IMG/VR virus record: IMGVR_UViG_3300030202_000105
Location: 4,622-48,407 of that record
Source: a virus
Length of the DNA: 43,786 nucleotides
Reading direction: 5' to 3' (one strand)
The position numbers and the translations under genes were made by a program. The notes under the pieces are model-generated. The model made no database searches, was not told the origin of the DNA, and worked only from the letters and a program-made list of their open reading frames with translations. This document shows, piece by piece, positions 33,081-41,740 of the stretch (position 1 is its first letter; every line of letters begins with the position of its first letter).

Positions 33081-33356
33081 TTAGCTATAGAACACTGTCA
33101 TTGCGGTAATATTAGTCATCGCAGTAATCAAAACGTCATCTTGGCAACGAATACCAAAGTCAGGAATGTTTACTGAATGTGTTTGTGAGGCAACAAAATC
33201 TAGGTCTAGTACAGTTGGGCCACCACTACCATCAGTGATAGTTAAACGCCCCGCTGTACCCCCTACTAAAACTTGCACCTGACGTATACGTGCAGGCCCG
33301 ACAGCTAGTGACGCTGCCGAGGTAACACGTTTAGATTGCACATCTGAATTAGACAT
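33081..33356 (-). CDS. Small beta-rich virion protein
   Basis: 91 residues in beta-type alternation (RIRQVQVLVGGTAGRLTITD, VLDLDFVASQTHSVNI, DDVLITAMTNITAMTVFYS). I see no known domain. It resembles other small decoration or tail-surface proteins in this group of phages, and the place just after the capsid block supports a structural role. Confidence 0.5.
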   Translation of the reverse strand: MSNSDVQSKRVTSAASLAVGPARIRQVQVLVGGTAGRLTITDGSGGPTVLDLDFVASQTHSVNIPDFGIRCQDDVLITAMTNITAMTVFYS

Positions 33357-33368
33357 AAACGCCTCCTA

Positions 33369-33875
33369 TTAAGCGTCAGCGAATGGAGTAACCAGCGTGC
33401 CTGAACCAAGAGTAATACCAGAAACAGAGTACTTAGCAGTAGTAATTACAGTTACAGTAATCATGCTGCCTGCTAGACCGCCTTTGGTGCTGCCGTTTAA
33501 CGTAATAACGTCATTAGAAGCGCCAGAAATAAAGGTCTTACCAGTAGCATTGGTTACGCCAGTGTACAAACCACCAACAAACTTATCAGTACCATCAGTT
33601 TTGATGTCTAGGTCGGTAGCAGCCGTTTCGATAAAGAAAGTAAAGGTTGCGCCAACATTGTTTGTTTGGTTTGGGTCAGTCTGGTCAGATACTGAAGTGG
33701 CAACAATAGTAGGTAGTGTAAATACACCATCTGCATCGTTTACACGAAGTACACGCCCAGCGTGATCTTTAACAGTAAGGGTAGTATCGGCGGTAAGGCT
33801 GATGTCGTTGGCAGCGCCAGCAGAAATAAATCCACCAAGAGATTTGACTGGGCCTGAAAAGGTAGTAGTAGCCAT
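33369..33875 (-). CDS. Virion surface/decoration-like protein, first gene after the internal promoter
   Basis: 168 residues, Thr/Gly/Val/Asp-rich and likely all beta (GPVKSLGGFISAGAANDISL, TLTVKDHAGRVLRVNDADGV). The opening GPVKSxxGF resembles decoration and fibre-like structural proteins of podoviruses. GAGGA lies about 7 bases before the ATG. It is the first gene downstream of the terminator and promoter at 33971-34026, so it may be transcribed separately from the capsid genes. Confidence 0.5.
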   Translation of the reverse strand: MATTTFSGPVKSLGGFISAGAANDISLTADTTLTVKDHAGRVLRVNDADGVFTLPTIVATSVSDQTDPNQTNNVGATFTFFIETAATDLDIKTDGTDKFVGGLYTGVTNATGKTFISGASNDVITLNGSTKGGLAGSMITVTVITTAKYSVSGITLGSGTLVTPFADA

Positions 33876-33900
33876 TATAGCGTCCTCATATGCGAGTAAA

Positions 33901-33943
33901 GTGAATCTGTCTGCATATCGTCAGTCGGGTCTGTCAGATTCAC
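33901..33943 (-). promoter_or_regulatory. 9-bp inverted repeat in the leader of the distal late genes
   Basis: GTGAATCTG (33901-33909) and CAGATTCAC (33935-33943) are perfect arms 25 bases apart. In the transcript from the promoter at 33971-33997 this would be a leader stem-loop 25 bases before the 33875 start codon. Its role is unknown; an operator or RNA-stability element is possible. Confidence 0.5.
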
Positions 33944-33970
33944 CGGATTGTTTCCCGATGTATGCCCGAA

Positions 33971-33997
33971 AGTATACTCTATAATGTGTCAAGTCAA
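33971..33997 (-). promoter_or_regulatory. Candidate internal late promoter
   Basis: Minus strand: -35 TTGACT (complement of 33992-33997), 15-base spacer, -10 TATACT (complement of 33971-33976). A second TTGACA overlaps (33987-33992). The spacer is short, but the site lies directly after a strong terminator, where a new promoter is needed for the distal genes. Confidence 0.4.
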
Positions 33998-34000
33998 TAC

Positions 34001-34026
34001 AAAAAAAGGGGAACCTAAGTTCCCCC
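34001..34026 (-). terminator. Intrinsic terminator after the capsid gene
   Basis: On the minus strand GGGGAAC and GTTCCCC (34008-34014 with 34019-34025) form a 7-bp stem with a 4-base loop, followed by seven T (complement of 34001-34007). It is a textbook Rho-independent terminator 30 bases after the capsid stop. It would set capsid-gene transcripts above those downstream. Confidence 0.9.
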
Positions 34027-34055
34027 TTCTTATACAGCATAAACGCTAATGCGTC

Positions 34056-34961
34056 TTACGCACCGGGTGATCCGAAGATACCAAGTGGGTCAGATACGCC
34101 AAACGAATAACGCTCACGAGCCTTGTAACGGCTGTTGCCTGTATCAAAGTCAGCATCCATAGATGTAGACATTGGGGTACGGACAAAGTGCTTCAAGCCA
34201 TTAGGTACGTCAGTAGTTAAGAACCAAGCATCTGTATCAGTCAGATAATGGTTAACTGTGTAGCCTTCTGGAATTGAACCGTTGTTACGGATCGCGTTTA
34301 GGTCGTTATCAGCAGTACCAACGCGGCCTTCGGTATCCAACAAGCGAGTTGCAACGAATTGCAGTGCAGGTGGGATAACTAGCTTACGAGGCTTTGCAGC
34401 AATCAACAGGCCACGCTCATCAGTCCAACCAGCAAGCTGGATAACGGCGGCTTCTAAAGAAGTCTCGTTAAGGTCAGCAGCAACAGCAGGGCGGTTTGAG
34501 TTAGTGCCGCCACCAACTAATGGGTGGTCAGTTACACACAATGCTTTGCCGTCACCGTAAGTAGTACCAGAGAAGGCACCATTTAGGATTGTGGCAGCTT
34601 TAACCTGCTTGGTATAAGCCATAGCGCGTGCGAGAGCCTTGGTATAACGAGATGACAATGAGTCATACAAGTTATCTTCAATAGCTTCCTCAGTGACACT
34701 AAAGCCCATAGCAATGGTTTCGTGAGTGTAACGAGCAGTGAATGCTTCTTGTGCATTGTCGTAGTCAATAGCAGAGCCTTCGTTTTTAACGGGGGCAGCA
34801 CCAAAACCAGACAATTTTACTTCTTCCTCAAAGGAGCGATCAGAACTTTCAGATTCAAAAATCTCTTTATGTTCTTCACCGTACTTCGCATATTCCATAC
34901 CAAAAAGTGCGTTAAGTCCGGGTAGTAACTCCTTGAGGAGTTGGGCGCGTGAAATAGCCAT
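34056..34961 (-). CDS. Major capsid protein (HK97-fold type)
   Basis: 301 residues. The start MAISRAQLLKELLPGLNALF and the blocks FEEEVKLSGFGAAPVKNEGS (E-loop-like), YTHETIAMGFSVTEEAIEDN, GDGKALCVTDHPLVGGGTNS and the C-terminal RYKARERYSFGVSDPLGIFG are typical of capsid proteins of the Mu gpT-like/HK97 group in podoviruses. AAGGAG lies 7 bases before the ATG. The scaffold gene is upstream and a strong terminator follows, as expected for the most abundant virion protein. Confidence 0.85.
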   Translation of the reverse strand: MAISRAQLLKELLPGLNALFGMEYAKYGEEHKEIFESESSDRSFEEEVKLSGFGAAPVKNEGSAIDYDNAQEAFTARYTHETIAMGFSVTEEAIEDNLYDSLSSRYTKALARAMAYTKQVKAATILNGAFSGTTYGDGKALCVTDHPLVGGGTNSNRPAVAADLNETSLEAAVIQLAGWTDERGLLIAAKPRKLVIPPALQFVATRLLDTEGRVGTADNDLNAIRNNGSIPEGYTVNHYLTDTDAWFLTTDVPNGLKHFVRTPMSTSMDADFDTGNSRYKARERYSFGVSDPLGIFGSPGA

Positions 34962-34977
34962 TATTCAGCTCCTTAAA

Positions 34978-35586
34978 TTATAGACCAACAGCATTTGTCA
35001 TGCTGCTATATCCGGGGTTAATTTTAACCAACACATCTGGGAATGCGTCACCAATAGGTGATACAGCCGCTACGATGCGGAAGGCCGCTGTAGTTGTTAC
35101 GGTAGTAGCATCCAACGCGCTAGTAGAGTTACCTGTAGTGGTAGAACCAGTAGAGGTAGACTGAGCAGCAGCGAAGAACGTATTAGCACCGATGTCAGAC
35201 TGGTCGGCAGCGCCATCCAGTTGAGCTTGGAACAATACGTTTGGATCATCTACAACATACGCCTCAACAACACCAGTGGTGCCGCTTGGGTAGTATTGAC
35301 CGTAGATTTGTTGGCCTTGAGCATTGATGTACGAACAACCAACGAATACACCCAAAGAACCAGTCAAAGTGGTTCCAGTAGGGAGTGCGTTAGTACCGCC
35401 GTCAGCACCAGTAGCTGTTGACAATGCAATGTACCCGTCAGCACCGATATGAACTACTTGTCCATAAAAGATGTTAGTACCTTCCCCAGCGGGGTCGATT
35501 AGGTACGAAGAAGTTGCGCCAGCGTATGGTAAACCGTCAGCGCGTTTTACAGGCTTTAGCCCGTAAGGTGCAGCAGTAGTAGCCAT
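34978..35586 (-). CDS. Head decoration-like protein
   Basis: 202 residues. It begins ATTAAPYGLKPVKRADGLPY, a start I recall for decoration or head-stabilising proteins beside capsid genes in marine phages. The rest is Thr/Gly/Ala-rich beta sequence (YYPSGTTGVVEAYVVDDPNV). It sits directly upstream of the capsid gene with its own AGGAG 7 bases before the ATG. It would bind the outside of the shell; the assignment is by place and pattern. Confidence 0.6.
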   Translation of the reverse strand: MATTAAPYGLKPVKRADGLPYAGATSSYLIDPAGEGTNIFYGQVVHIGADGYIALSTATGADGGTNALPTGTTLTGSLGVFVGCSYINAQGQQIYGQYYPSGTTGVVEAYVVDDPNVLFQAQLDGAADQSDIGANTFFAAAQSTSTGSTTTGNSTSALDATTVTTTAAFRIVAAVSPIGDAFPDVLVKINPGYSSMTNAVGL

Positions 35587-35608
35587 GATAGGACTCCTAA
35601 ATTAAGTT

Positions 35609-36058
35609 TTAACCGCCTTTACCAAACGATACGGTTGATTTCCGCTCGTTGAATATAGGCATTCTTGGATCATTTTCACGCATCAGGTTGTTATCTACAG
35701 ACTGCATCTGAGATTTTGTCTGGTTGCTATAGTAATCAGTACGTTCTGCTACTAGCTCTTCTGGAGCCTTACATAGCATTAACCCACCGATGACTACGTT
35801 TTCTGCAAAGCGTTCATGCTCTACATTAACCATAGTAATCTCAGGATGGTCTGAAGCCTTAACGGGTTCCCAACCTTCGCGTAATTTCGAGGAAACATTG
35901 GTGGCATCTGCCTGACCTTGCGTAGCTACACGTACCCAGTGAAATGTGTATCCGTCTTCTGGCGTAGGTGAGGGTAATACCTCTGGGCGCTGCCAAGAGC
36001 GTTTACGTGTGTTTGTTTCACGAGTGTCGTTGTCACGTTTGATTCTGTTATCAGCCAT
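35609..36058 (-). CDS. Conserved head-region protein
   Basis: 149 residues. It has a basic N-terminus (RIKRDNDTRETNTRKRSWQR), a central FHWVRVATQGQADATNVSSK, and VNVEHERFAENVVIGGLMLC. I recall relatives between scaffold and decoration genes of marine phages. It is probably a minor head protein. The ATG overlaps the scaffold's stop by one base. Confidence 0.55.
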   Translation of the reverse strand: MADNRIKRDNDTRETNTRKRSWQRPEVLPSPTPEDGYTFHWVRVATQGQADATNVSSKLREGWEPVKASDHPEITMVNVEHERFAENVVIGGLMLCKAPEELVAERTDYYSNQTKSQMQSVDNNLMRENDPRMPIFNERKSTVSFGKGG

Positions 36059-37077
36059 TATACTTTCCTCATTTCTAATGCAACCTGTCTGGCGTATTCT
36101 TCAAGTGGAACTCCAAGCCTATTGGCAAGAGCTACCTGTGTTTGCGTTAGTGTCACCTTTTTAGGCGCTGTGCTCCGCGTAGCGGGTGCAACCACATTTG
36201 TCTGTCGTCTAGTTTTAGGTTCTTCAACTATCTGACCCCCGAATTCTTCGGGGAATACTTTTCGCATACGGGCATCAATAGCCTCGTAGTATTCATCACT
36301 TTGCGGATTAACTCCGTTTTTAACCAATTTCTGATGTACCCCTATGGCGTATGCAGTCATCTCATCGTCGGTGTGAAACCAAGAGTTCTTGGCTACCCAT
36401 TCTTCCGCTTTGGGATCACGAGCCGGGGCTGGTGTTTGGTTGATTTGTACAGCAGTTTCTTCTTCCTGTAAAGCCGGTAACCTAAAGTTTTCTAGCTTAT
36501 CTGACTTTATTTTAGCATTAGTTAACTCTTCTTGCGCTAATAACAGACGATCCGCATCACCACTTTCGTATGCGTCCTTATATGCTATCTTTGCGCCGTT
36601 AAGTTCAGAGTCTACAACAGCCTTAGCTTGCTCAAGAAGTGCTTCGCGGGTACTACCCACATCACCCTTTAACGACTTGTTTTCTTCAACTAGCCGCTGG
36701 GCTAGGGCTTCTAACTCTTGTCGTTCTCGCTGGGCTGACTCTTTGGCTCTACGCTCGTCGTGGTAGACTTTGCCCAAGTGTTTAATTCGGGTTGCAACTG
36801 TTTTTGAGTAGCTTTCCAACTCTTCGTCCGTAACATCAGCCGGTGCTTCAGATGGTCTGCGGTCACGGTCATCCTCTGGCGTATCGTCAACAACTTCGAT
36901 GTCCAGTGCTTCTGTTTCTTCTTCAACTGGTGCTTCAGATTCGACATTAGTATCCGCGTACTCGTCCGCACTCTTCGTACCAGAAAGATCAATTTCGACG
37001 GCACCGGAATCCTCCACTGCTATAGAAGTATCATTCTCTTCGTCTGGAAATGAATATTCAACTTTTTGAAACGACAT
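36058..37077 (-). CDS. Capsid scaffolding protein
   Basis: 339 residues. Residues 1-75 are strongly acidic (EAPVEEETEALDIEVVDDTP). Residues about 95-190 are a long coiled coil (RRAKESAQRERQELEALAQR). The C-terminal end is basic and helical (KVTLTQTQVALANRLGVPLE), the part that usually binds the capsid protein in scaffolds. Position two genes before the capsid supports the call. It would guide procapsid assembly and leave before DNA packaging. Confidence 0.75.
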   Translation of the reverse strand: MSFQKVEYSFPDEENDTSIAVEDSGAVEIDLSGTKSADEYADTNVESEAPVEEETEALDIEVVDDTPEDDRDRRPSEAPADVTDEELESYSKTVATRIKHLGKVYHDERRAKESAQRERQELEALAQRLVEENKSLKGDVGSTREALLEQAKAVVDSELNGAKIAYKDAYESGDADRLLLAQEELTNAKIKSDKLENFRLPALQEEETAVQINQTPAPARDPKAEEWVAKNSWFHTDDEMTAYAIGVHQKLVKNGVNPQSDEYYEAIDARMRKVFPEEFGGQIVEEPKTRRQTNVVAPATRSTAPKKVTLTQTQVALANRLGVPLEEYARQVALEMRKV

Positions 37078-37087
37078 GATTTACTCC

Positions 37088-37468
37088 TTATGCTCTTTGA
37101 ATGCCACGGGGGTCAGCTACAACGGCCTCAATAGAGTCGTCATTCATCAGACGATACTCAAGACCTTCTATAGTAAACCTAGTGCCAGTGTTGGCACGGA
37201 ACATCACGTAGTCACCTACCTCACACCAAGGCCCAGTAGGGAATCGGTCTACATCACTGTAGGCTTGCTCACCAGCGTCAATAACAAGGCCGATAATCGA
37301 CATAACTTGTTCTTGGTGCTTGGTAGTCACAGACTTCAGTAACTCAGAACCTTCAAAGGCTTCTTCTACTTTCGGCATAGCTACTAATACTCTGTAGCCC
37401 ACGGGCTTAGGTAGTTGCGCTTCAAACTCTTCTTCGTTGGTTTCAACTGTTTCTACAGCTTCACTCAT
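37088..37468 (-). CDS. GroES-like co-chaperonin homologue
   Basis: 126 residues from the ATG at 37468, which has GGAG 7 bases upstream; the ATG at 37474 is too close to that site. PKPVGYRVLVAMPKVEEAFE at the start, a mobile-loop-like segment, and GPWCEVGDYVMFRANTGTRF then YRLMNDDSIEAVV resemble the beta-barrel of Cpn10/GroES. It lies between portal and scaffold, where phage co-chaperonins (compare T4 gp31, which helps capsid protein folding in GroEL) would act. The family call is by pattern, and some of these proteins have become structural. Confidence 0.65.
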   Translation of the reverse strand: MSEAVETVETNEEEFEAQLPKPVGYRVLVAMPKVEEAFEGSELLKSVTTKHQEQVMSIIGLVIDAGEQAYSDVDRFPTGPWCEVGDYVMFRANTGTRFTIEGLEYRLMNDDSIEAVVADPRGIQRA

Positions 37469-37655
37469 CTCCATACTCCATTTCTCGCGAGAGGTCTTCT
37501 ACATATCCCAGACAGGCTTCGAGACCCCGAATTAAGCCTGTGGTTTCCTTGTACATGGCAAAGTCTTTAGCTCCACCACCACTTAGGAATTGTAGTGCGG
37601 AGGATTTGTCATCCTCGATTTTCTTCTTTAACACGCCTAAAGCGGTTGTTGCCAT
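37461..37655 (-). CDS. Small helical protein between portal and co-chaperonin genes
   Basis: 64 residues. LGVLKKKIEDDKSSALQFLS with GGGAKDFAMYKETTGLIRGL and a helical end. I recall close relatives at the same place in many marine phages, function unknown. It overlaps the portal stop by one base and the next gene by 8 bases, so it is translated as part of the head operon. Confidence 0.65.
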   Translation of the reverse strand: MATTALGVLKKKIEDDKSSALQFLSGGGAKDFAMYKETTGLIRGLEACLGYVEDLSREMEYGDE

Positions 37656-40177
37656 TATTGGCCCTTATTTTTGTTGGTGTCTTGTATTGTTTTGAGTAGG
37701 TCAAGATCCAGCTTGGTGTTATCTTTCCTACGATCTGCGGCAAGTTTTGCGCCAGCTTTCTGGGCATCTATTTCTAGTTCTTGCTGTTTAATTTGTAGCT
37801 CTGCCTGACTTATCTGCGCGTCTACTTGTCCTTCTTGGGCCTTTAGCTGTAGCTCGGCTTGCTTGGCCTGCATATCCATCTGATCTCGCTGTGCCTGTAG
37901 CTGCATGTCCATCTGGGCGTTTTGCGCGTCAGTCTGGTCTTTCTGCATCTTACGCTGCACTTCTTGTTGCTTGATTTGTAGCTCGGCTTGCTGCATCTGC
38001 ACCACAGGGTCTTGAGCCTTCTGCTGTGCTTGCTGCTGTGCCGCCTGCTGCTGGTTCTGCTGTGTAAGCTGAGTACCTGCTTTAGCCATAAGACGGGCCA
38101 AGTTGACCTCCATCTCTTCTGGTAGCTCTGCGTTAGGATTAGGTAGCGGTGCGCCAATCTTCTCTTCCATCTTCTGGCGGTACAAAAACGCCATGTGTTC
38201 AGCGATATGTGCTTGTAATGCAGCCGCCATACGCTGTGCCTGTGGGTTCTGTCCCATAGCTTGAGCAATCATAGGGTCTTGTAAAAACGCTTGGTGCGCT
38301 GCTATGTGCGCTTCGTGGTCTTGGTAGATAAACGCTTTTACAGGTTTACCATTTAAGATATTCATGTTCTCACTGACTGGATCAGTAGGTCGCATGTCAT
38401 CTATGGTTGGTACTAGCTTGTCAGCGTTCTTAACTCCCAACACCTCAATCATCTGCCTGTGTAGTTGTGGCAGGTCGTAGATCTGTGGTGCCTGTTGCGA
38501 CATCTGCAACACCGCTTGGTACTGCACAACGCGCTGGGCCATTGTGGAACTATTCGGATCACTGACGGGGATAACGTCAACCATCTCATAGTCTGCTCTA
38601 CGGGCTGTCTGCTCTCCACGTAGCGGCTCATACGAGTATTCTGCGGGTGCGTGCTCTGCCATGATAGCTTTAAGAAGTTTGAACTCCTGCTTCATGGTGT
38701 AGTGAACACGGGCCTGTACAGCAGCCATAGGCTTTAACGTACGCTCTAGCAATGCCAGCGTAGTACCCACAGGGGCATTGGCTGACATGTCAGAGATGTT
38801 CATGTCACTGATAGCGCCTAACCTACGGCCTTCAGTAGTAATCTGGTTGAGTAGTGCCAGTAGTGTCTGGCTAGGCTCTTTATAAGGGAGCGGCATGATG
38901 TTGTCGCGGATACTGCCTGACGGTACATCAACGTCCTTCCACTCACCCGGCTCAATCGGAGTGTCGTCACCCTTAATACGTAACCCACGAGCCTTTAGAC
39001 CGCCCGGTAGGTTAGCTAGGGTGCCAGCGTCCACAAGCTGACGTATAAGAGACGTACCCGCACGGGCATAACCACCGATGATGTGAATCAAACCAAGGCC
39101 GTAGAACCCAAATCCCGGTACGTATACATAGTGTACGAAGTGCTGACGCTTCAACATCAGGTCATCTTCTTCGTTCCAGTTACGGCGTATGGCAAGAACT
39201 TCATTAGACCCACGCTCAATAGTCACCACGTATGGCTTTGCTATCTCATCGTCGTCTTCGTCAACACCCTCAATAACTAGATCTGCGTGTACCTCGTATA
39301 AAGAGTAGCGGTCATCGTCAGTTAGTGAGTACCCACCCTCTTCAGCTTTACGCTCTTCAATGTCGGTGTGGAATGTCTGTGGCTCACCCAGATCTACGTC
39401 ACGGTAAAACCCACCTACCTGTAACTTCTTTAACTCATTCTTGGTCTTACGCATAACGTGGGTAACACGCTCTGCGCTCTCTATAGTAGACGCACCATAA
39501 GGCACTACTACGTCTTCAGCAGGGATATACAGGGCTACCTGTCTGTTTATGTTCGGGTCAAAGTAAACTTTCTTAAACGCGCTACCAGCCAATCCTAGGC
39601 TGTATAGCAGGCGTTCATGCTCTGGGCGGTACTCCACCATGCGCTCAGTCAATTCGTAGTTCATATCCGCTTTCACGCGGCTACTCGCTTCTTCCTTGTC
39701 TTTGTCCTCTACGCCTATGATCTTAGTACGTACTGGGCCAGCGGCTGGAAACGTCTCTGACATTGTTTCTGCTTGGAAACGTATGGCAGCTTCGGCAAGC
39801 ACTGTAGAGTACACACCAGAGGCACCTTCCCACGGATCTGTACGCTCTTCATACTTAAAGCCAAGAACATCTAAGCCCTTAACGTAAGTATCCGCCCAGT
39901 CCTTTCGGCTTTCGATGTCGGCGCTTATCATCCCAACCAAGTCATCTGCTAACTCGTTAAGCACACCTTCTTCTAGTGTCTCTGCCAAGTTGGTATTAAA
40001 GCCGCCCATATCTGAGGGTTCTGCGCCGGGAATAATAGTAATCTCAACGCTACCATCATCCATCGTCACCATGTCAGGGTTAACGATCTCTATCTCAAGG
40101 GCAGCATCATCGTCACTGTCCATAAGCTCACCGTCTATGCCCTCTGGGGCTGCGTATAGTCCTTTCTCAATAGCCAT
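37655..40177 (-). CDS. Portal protein
   Basis: 840 residues. The central region (RRNWNEEDDLMLKRQHFVHY, GLGLIHIIGGYARAGTSLIR, IPLPYKEPS-like MPLPYKEPSQTLLALLNQIT, APVGTTLALLERTLKPMAAV) matches podovirus portal proteins of the large P22/T7 class. The last 170 residues are Gln-rich coiled-coil repeats (QMQQAELQIKQQEVQRKMQK), which may form the portal barrel extending into the head. A ring of 12 would be the DNA channel and terminase docking site. TerL ends 9 bases upstream. Confidence 0.85.
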   Translation of the reverse strand: MAIEKGLYAAPEGIDGELMDSDDDAALEIEIVNPDMVTMDDGSVEITIIPGAEPSDMGGFNTNLAETLEEGVLNELADDLVGMISADIESRKDWADTYVKGLDVLGFKYEERTDPWEGASGVYSTVLAEAAIRFQAETMSETFPAAGPVRTKIIGVEDKDKEEASSRVKADMNYELTERMVEYRPEHERLLYSLGLAGSAFKKVYFDPNINRQVALYIPAEDVVVPYGASTIESAERVTHVMRKTKNELKKLQVGGFYRDVDLGEPQTFHTDIEERKAEEGGYSLTDDDRYSLYEVHADLVIEGVDEDDDEIAKPYVVTIERGSNEVLAIRRNWNEEDDLMLKRQHFVHYVYVPGFGFYGLGLIHIIGGYARAGTSLIRQLVDAGTLANLPGGLKARGLRIKGDDTPIEPGEWKDVDVPSGSIRDNIMPLPYKEPSQTLLALLNQITTEGRRLGAISDMNISDMSANAPVGTTLALLERTLKPMAAVQARVHYTMKQEFKLLKAIMAEHAPAEYSYEPLRGEQTARRADYEMVDVIPVSDPNSSTMAQRVVQYQAVLQMSQQAPQIYDLPQLHRQMIEVLGVKNADKLVPTIDDMRPTDPVSENMNILNGKPVKAFIYQDHEAHIAAHQAFLQDPMIAQAMGQNPQAQRMAAALQAHIAEHMAFLYRQKMEEKIGAPLPNPNAELPEEMEVNLARLMAKAGTQLTQQNQQQAAQQQAQQKAQDPVVQMQQAELQIKQQEVQRKMQKDQTDAQNAQMDMQLQAQRDQMDMQAKQAELQLKAQEGQVDAQISQAELQIKQQELEIDAQKAGAKLAADRRKDNTKLDLDLLKTIQDTNKNKGQ

Positions 40178-40186
40178 AATATATCT

Positions 40187-41740
40187 CTAGTAGAAGCCGC
40201 CTCTACGCGACTTAAAGTATCTTTGTTCTTCTGGCTCATCAGTAGGTAGGCGTATAAAACCACCTTGCCTAAAACGCATGAGTGCCATAACTGTGGAGTC
40301 AACTAAGTCATCATTACTCATAAACGGAAACCCAGCAATCTCTTCTACCACTTCTTCAGCCCAACGGGTAGTAGGAACCCAGCACAGGCCACTTGCTACA
40401 ATATCAGATACTGAGTTTAGTCGTGCTAGTTTGTCACCTGACCCTCTGTGTGGTGTGTATTCTGACACAGGCAGACCCATACGTCTCATCTCTTGGTAAA
40501 GCGCCGTACCTGATGATTTCTTCTCCACAATGAACGAGTCAGGCTCCCAGTCCCTGTACTCTTCTATAGCCATGTCCTTTAACTCTGGGAACTCCATACG
40601 CTGCTTAATACTGTTCAACAGGATGATGTTATACGCGCTAGTTTCCTCGTTGAGAAACACACCCCACGTAGTCAACGCCGTATAGTCGGCACGGTTGTGC
40701 TTTTCTGCCGCCGAGTCCAAGGACATTATGACGTATTCACAACTTGGAGGCTGTTCCTTCTCCCATAAATTCCACCACTCACGTTTTATCAGCGCAGCTT
40801 CTTCTGCCGTGGGTGTCTGCTGGTACTGTGCATTCCACTGGAACGTAGGCATAGACGCTTTAGTACGTAACAGGGCTTCTAAATCAAAAAACTCAGGCCA
40901 CAGCGGTTTCTCAACAATCTCATCCGCCTCTTCATCCATAACTTCTAGTATGGCGGGGAATTCGATGACATCGTACTCATCAGCACGCTCATTCTGAGCC
41001 ATATCACGTACTACACGCCCAGTAAGATCGTCCATATGCCAACGTGTCTGAATTATTGCGACACTTCCACCCGGCATTAGACGAGTACGAGCACCAAACG
41101 TGAACCACTCGTATGCTTTCTCAAATACAGCGAAGTTTCCGTTAATAACGTCTTGTTCTGAGTGTGGGTCATCAATTAGAAGCAGGTCAGCACCACGACC
41201 AGCCAGTGCAGAGCCAACACCACAGGCATAATACTCGCCACCAGAGTTCGTATTCCACCTACCAGCCGACTTTGAGTCAATTGCAAGGGCTACAGTAGGA
41301 AATATACCCTTGTATGCGTCTATAGAGATGAGGTTCCGCACCTTACGACCAAAATCTACAGCCAGATCAGTGGTATGCGAGACCATCATCACCTTTTTAT
41401 TAGGATTACGCCCCAAGTACCACGCTGGGAAGAAGATAGAAACGAGTTGGGACTTGCCATGACGCGGTGGGATGTTCACACAGATGCGATCTTTGTCCCC
41501 AGCCTCAATTGCCATGAGCATATCAGCCAATATACGGTGGTGTTTACCTACTATATAGTCAGGTTGCATGGCTTTGCAGAATTCTATGAGGTCATTATAG
41601 GCAGCAGCGTTAGTTTTGCGGGTAGATAGCTCGTCAACAATACGGTTTATCTCCACGACCTCATCTGCGCTAAACGAATCTAGATTATCCAGCATCTGCT
41701 GGACTTCTTCCTCGGTAAATTCGGGAACGGCCTCAAGCAT
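40187..41740 (-). CDS. terL: Terminase large subunit
   Basis: 517 residues. ATPase: Walker A PPRHGKS (91-97), Walker B LLLIDD (D190, D191) and coupling motif QTRWH (231-235). Nuclease of RNase H fold: D342 (SLDSAAEK), E406 (FIVEKKSSG) and the NDDLVDS segment (D477, D478, D481) as metal ligands. It pumps and cuts the phage genome into procapsids through the portal. Its ATG overlaps the TerS stop by 8 bases. All key residues are present. Confidence 0.95.
   Translation of the reverse strand: MLEAVPEFTEEEVQQMLDNLDSFSADEVVEINRIVDELSTRKTNAAAYNDLIEFCKAMQPDYIVGKHHRILADMLMAIEAGDKDRICVNIPPRHGKSQLVSIFFPAWYLGRNPNKKVMMVSHTTDLAVDFGRKVRNLISIDAYKGIFPTVALAIDSKSAGRWNTNSGGEYYACGVGSALAGRGADLLLIDDPHSEQDVINGNFAVFEKAYEWFTFGARTRLMPGGSVAIIQTRWHMDDLTGRVVRDMAQNERADEYDVIEFPAILEVMDEEADEIVEKPLWPEFFDLEALLRTKASMPTFQWNAQYQQTPTAEEAALIKREWWNLWEKEQPPSCEYVIMSLDSAAEKHNRADYTALTTWGVFLNEETSAYNIILLNSIKQRMEFPELKDMAIEEYRDWEPDSFIVEKKSSGTALYQEMRRMGLPVSEYTPHRGSGDKLARLNSVSDIVASGLCWVPTTRWAEEVVEEIAGFPFMSNDDLVDSTVMALMRFRQGGFIRLPTDEPEEQRYFKSRRGGFY

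Noticed and set aside
33980-33985. TATAAT on the plus strand
   Set aside because: No -35 box at a suitable distance and no plus-strand gene downstream.
37472-37474. ATG as start of the GroES-like gene
   Set aside because: GGAG is only one base away; the next in-frame ATG (37468) has 7-base spacing.
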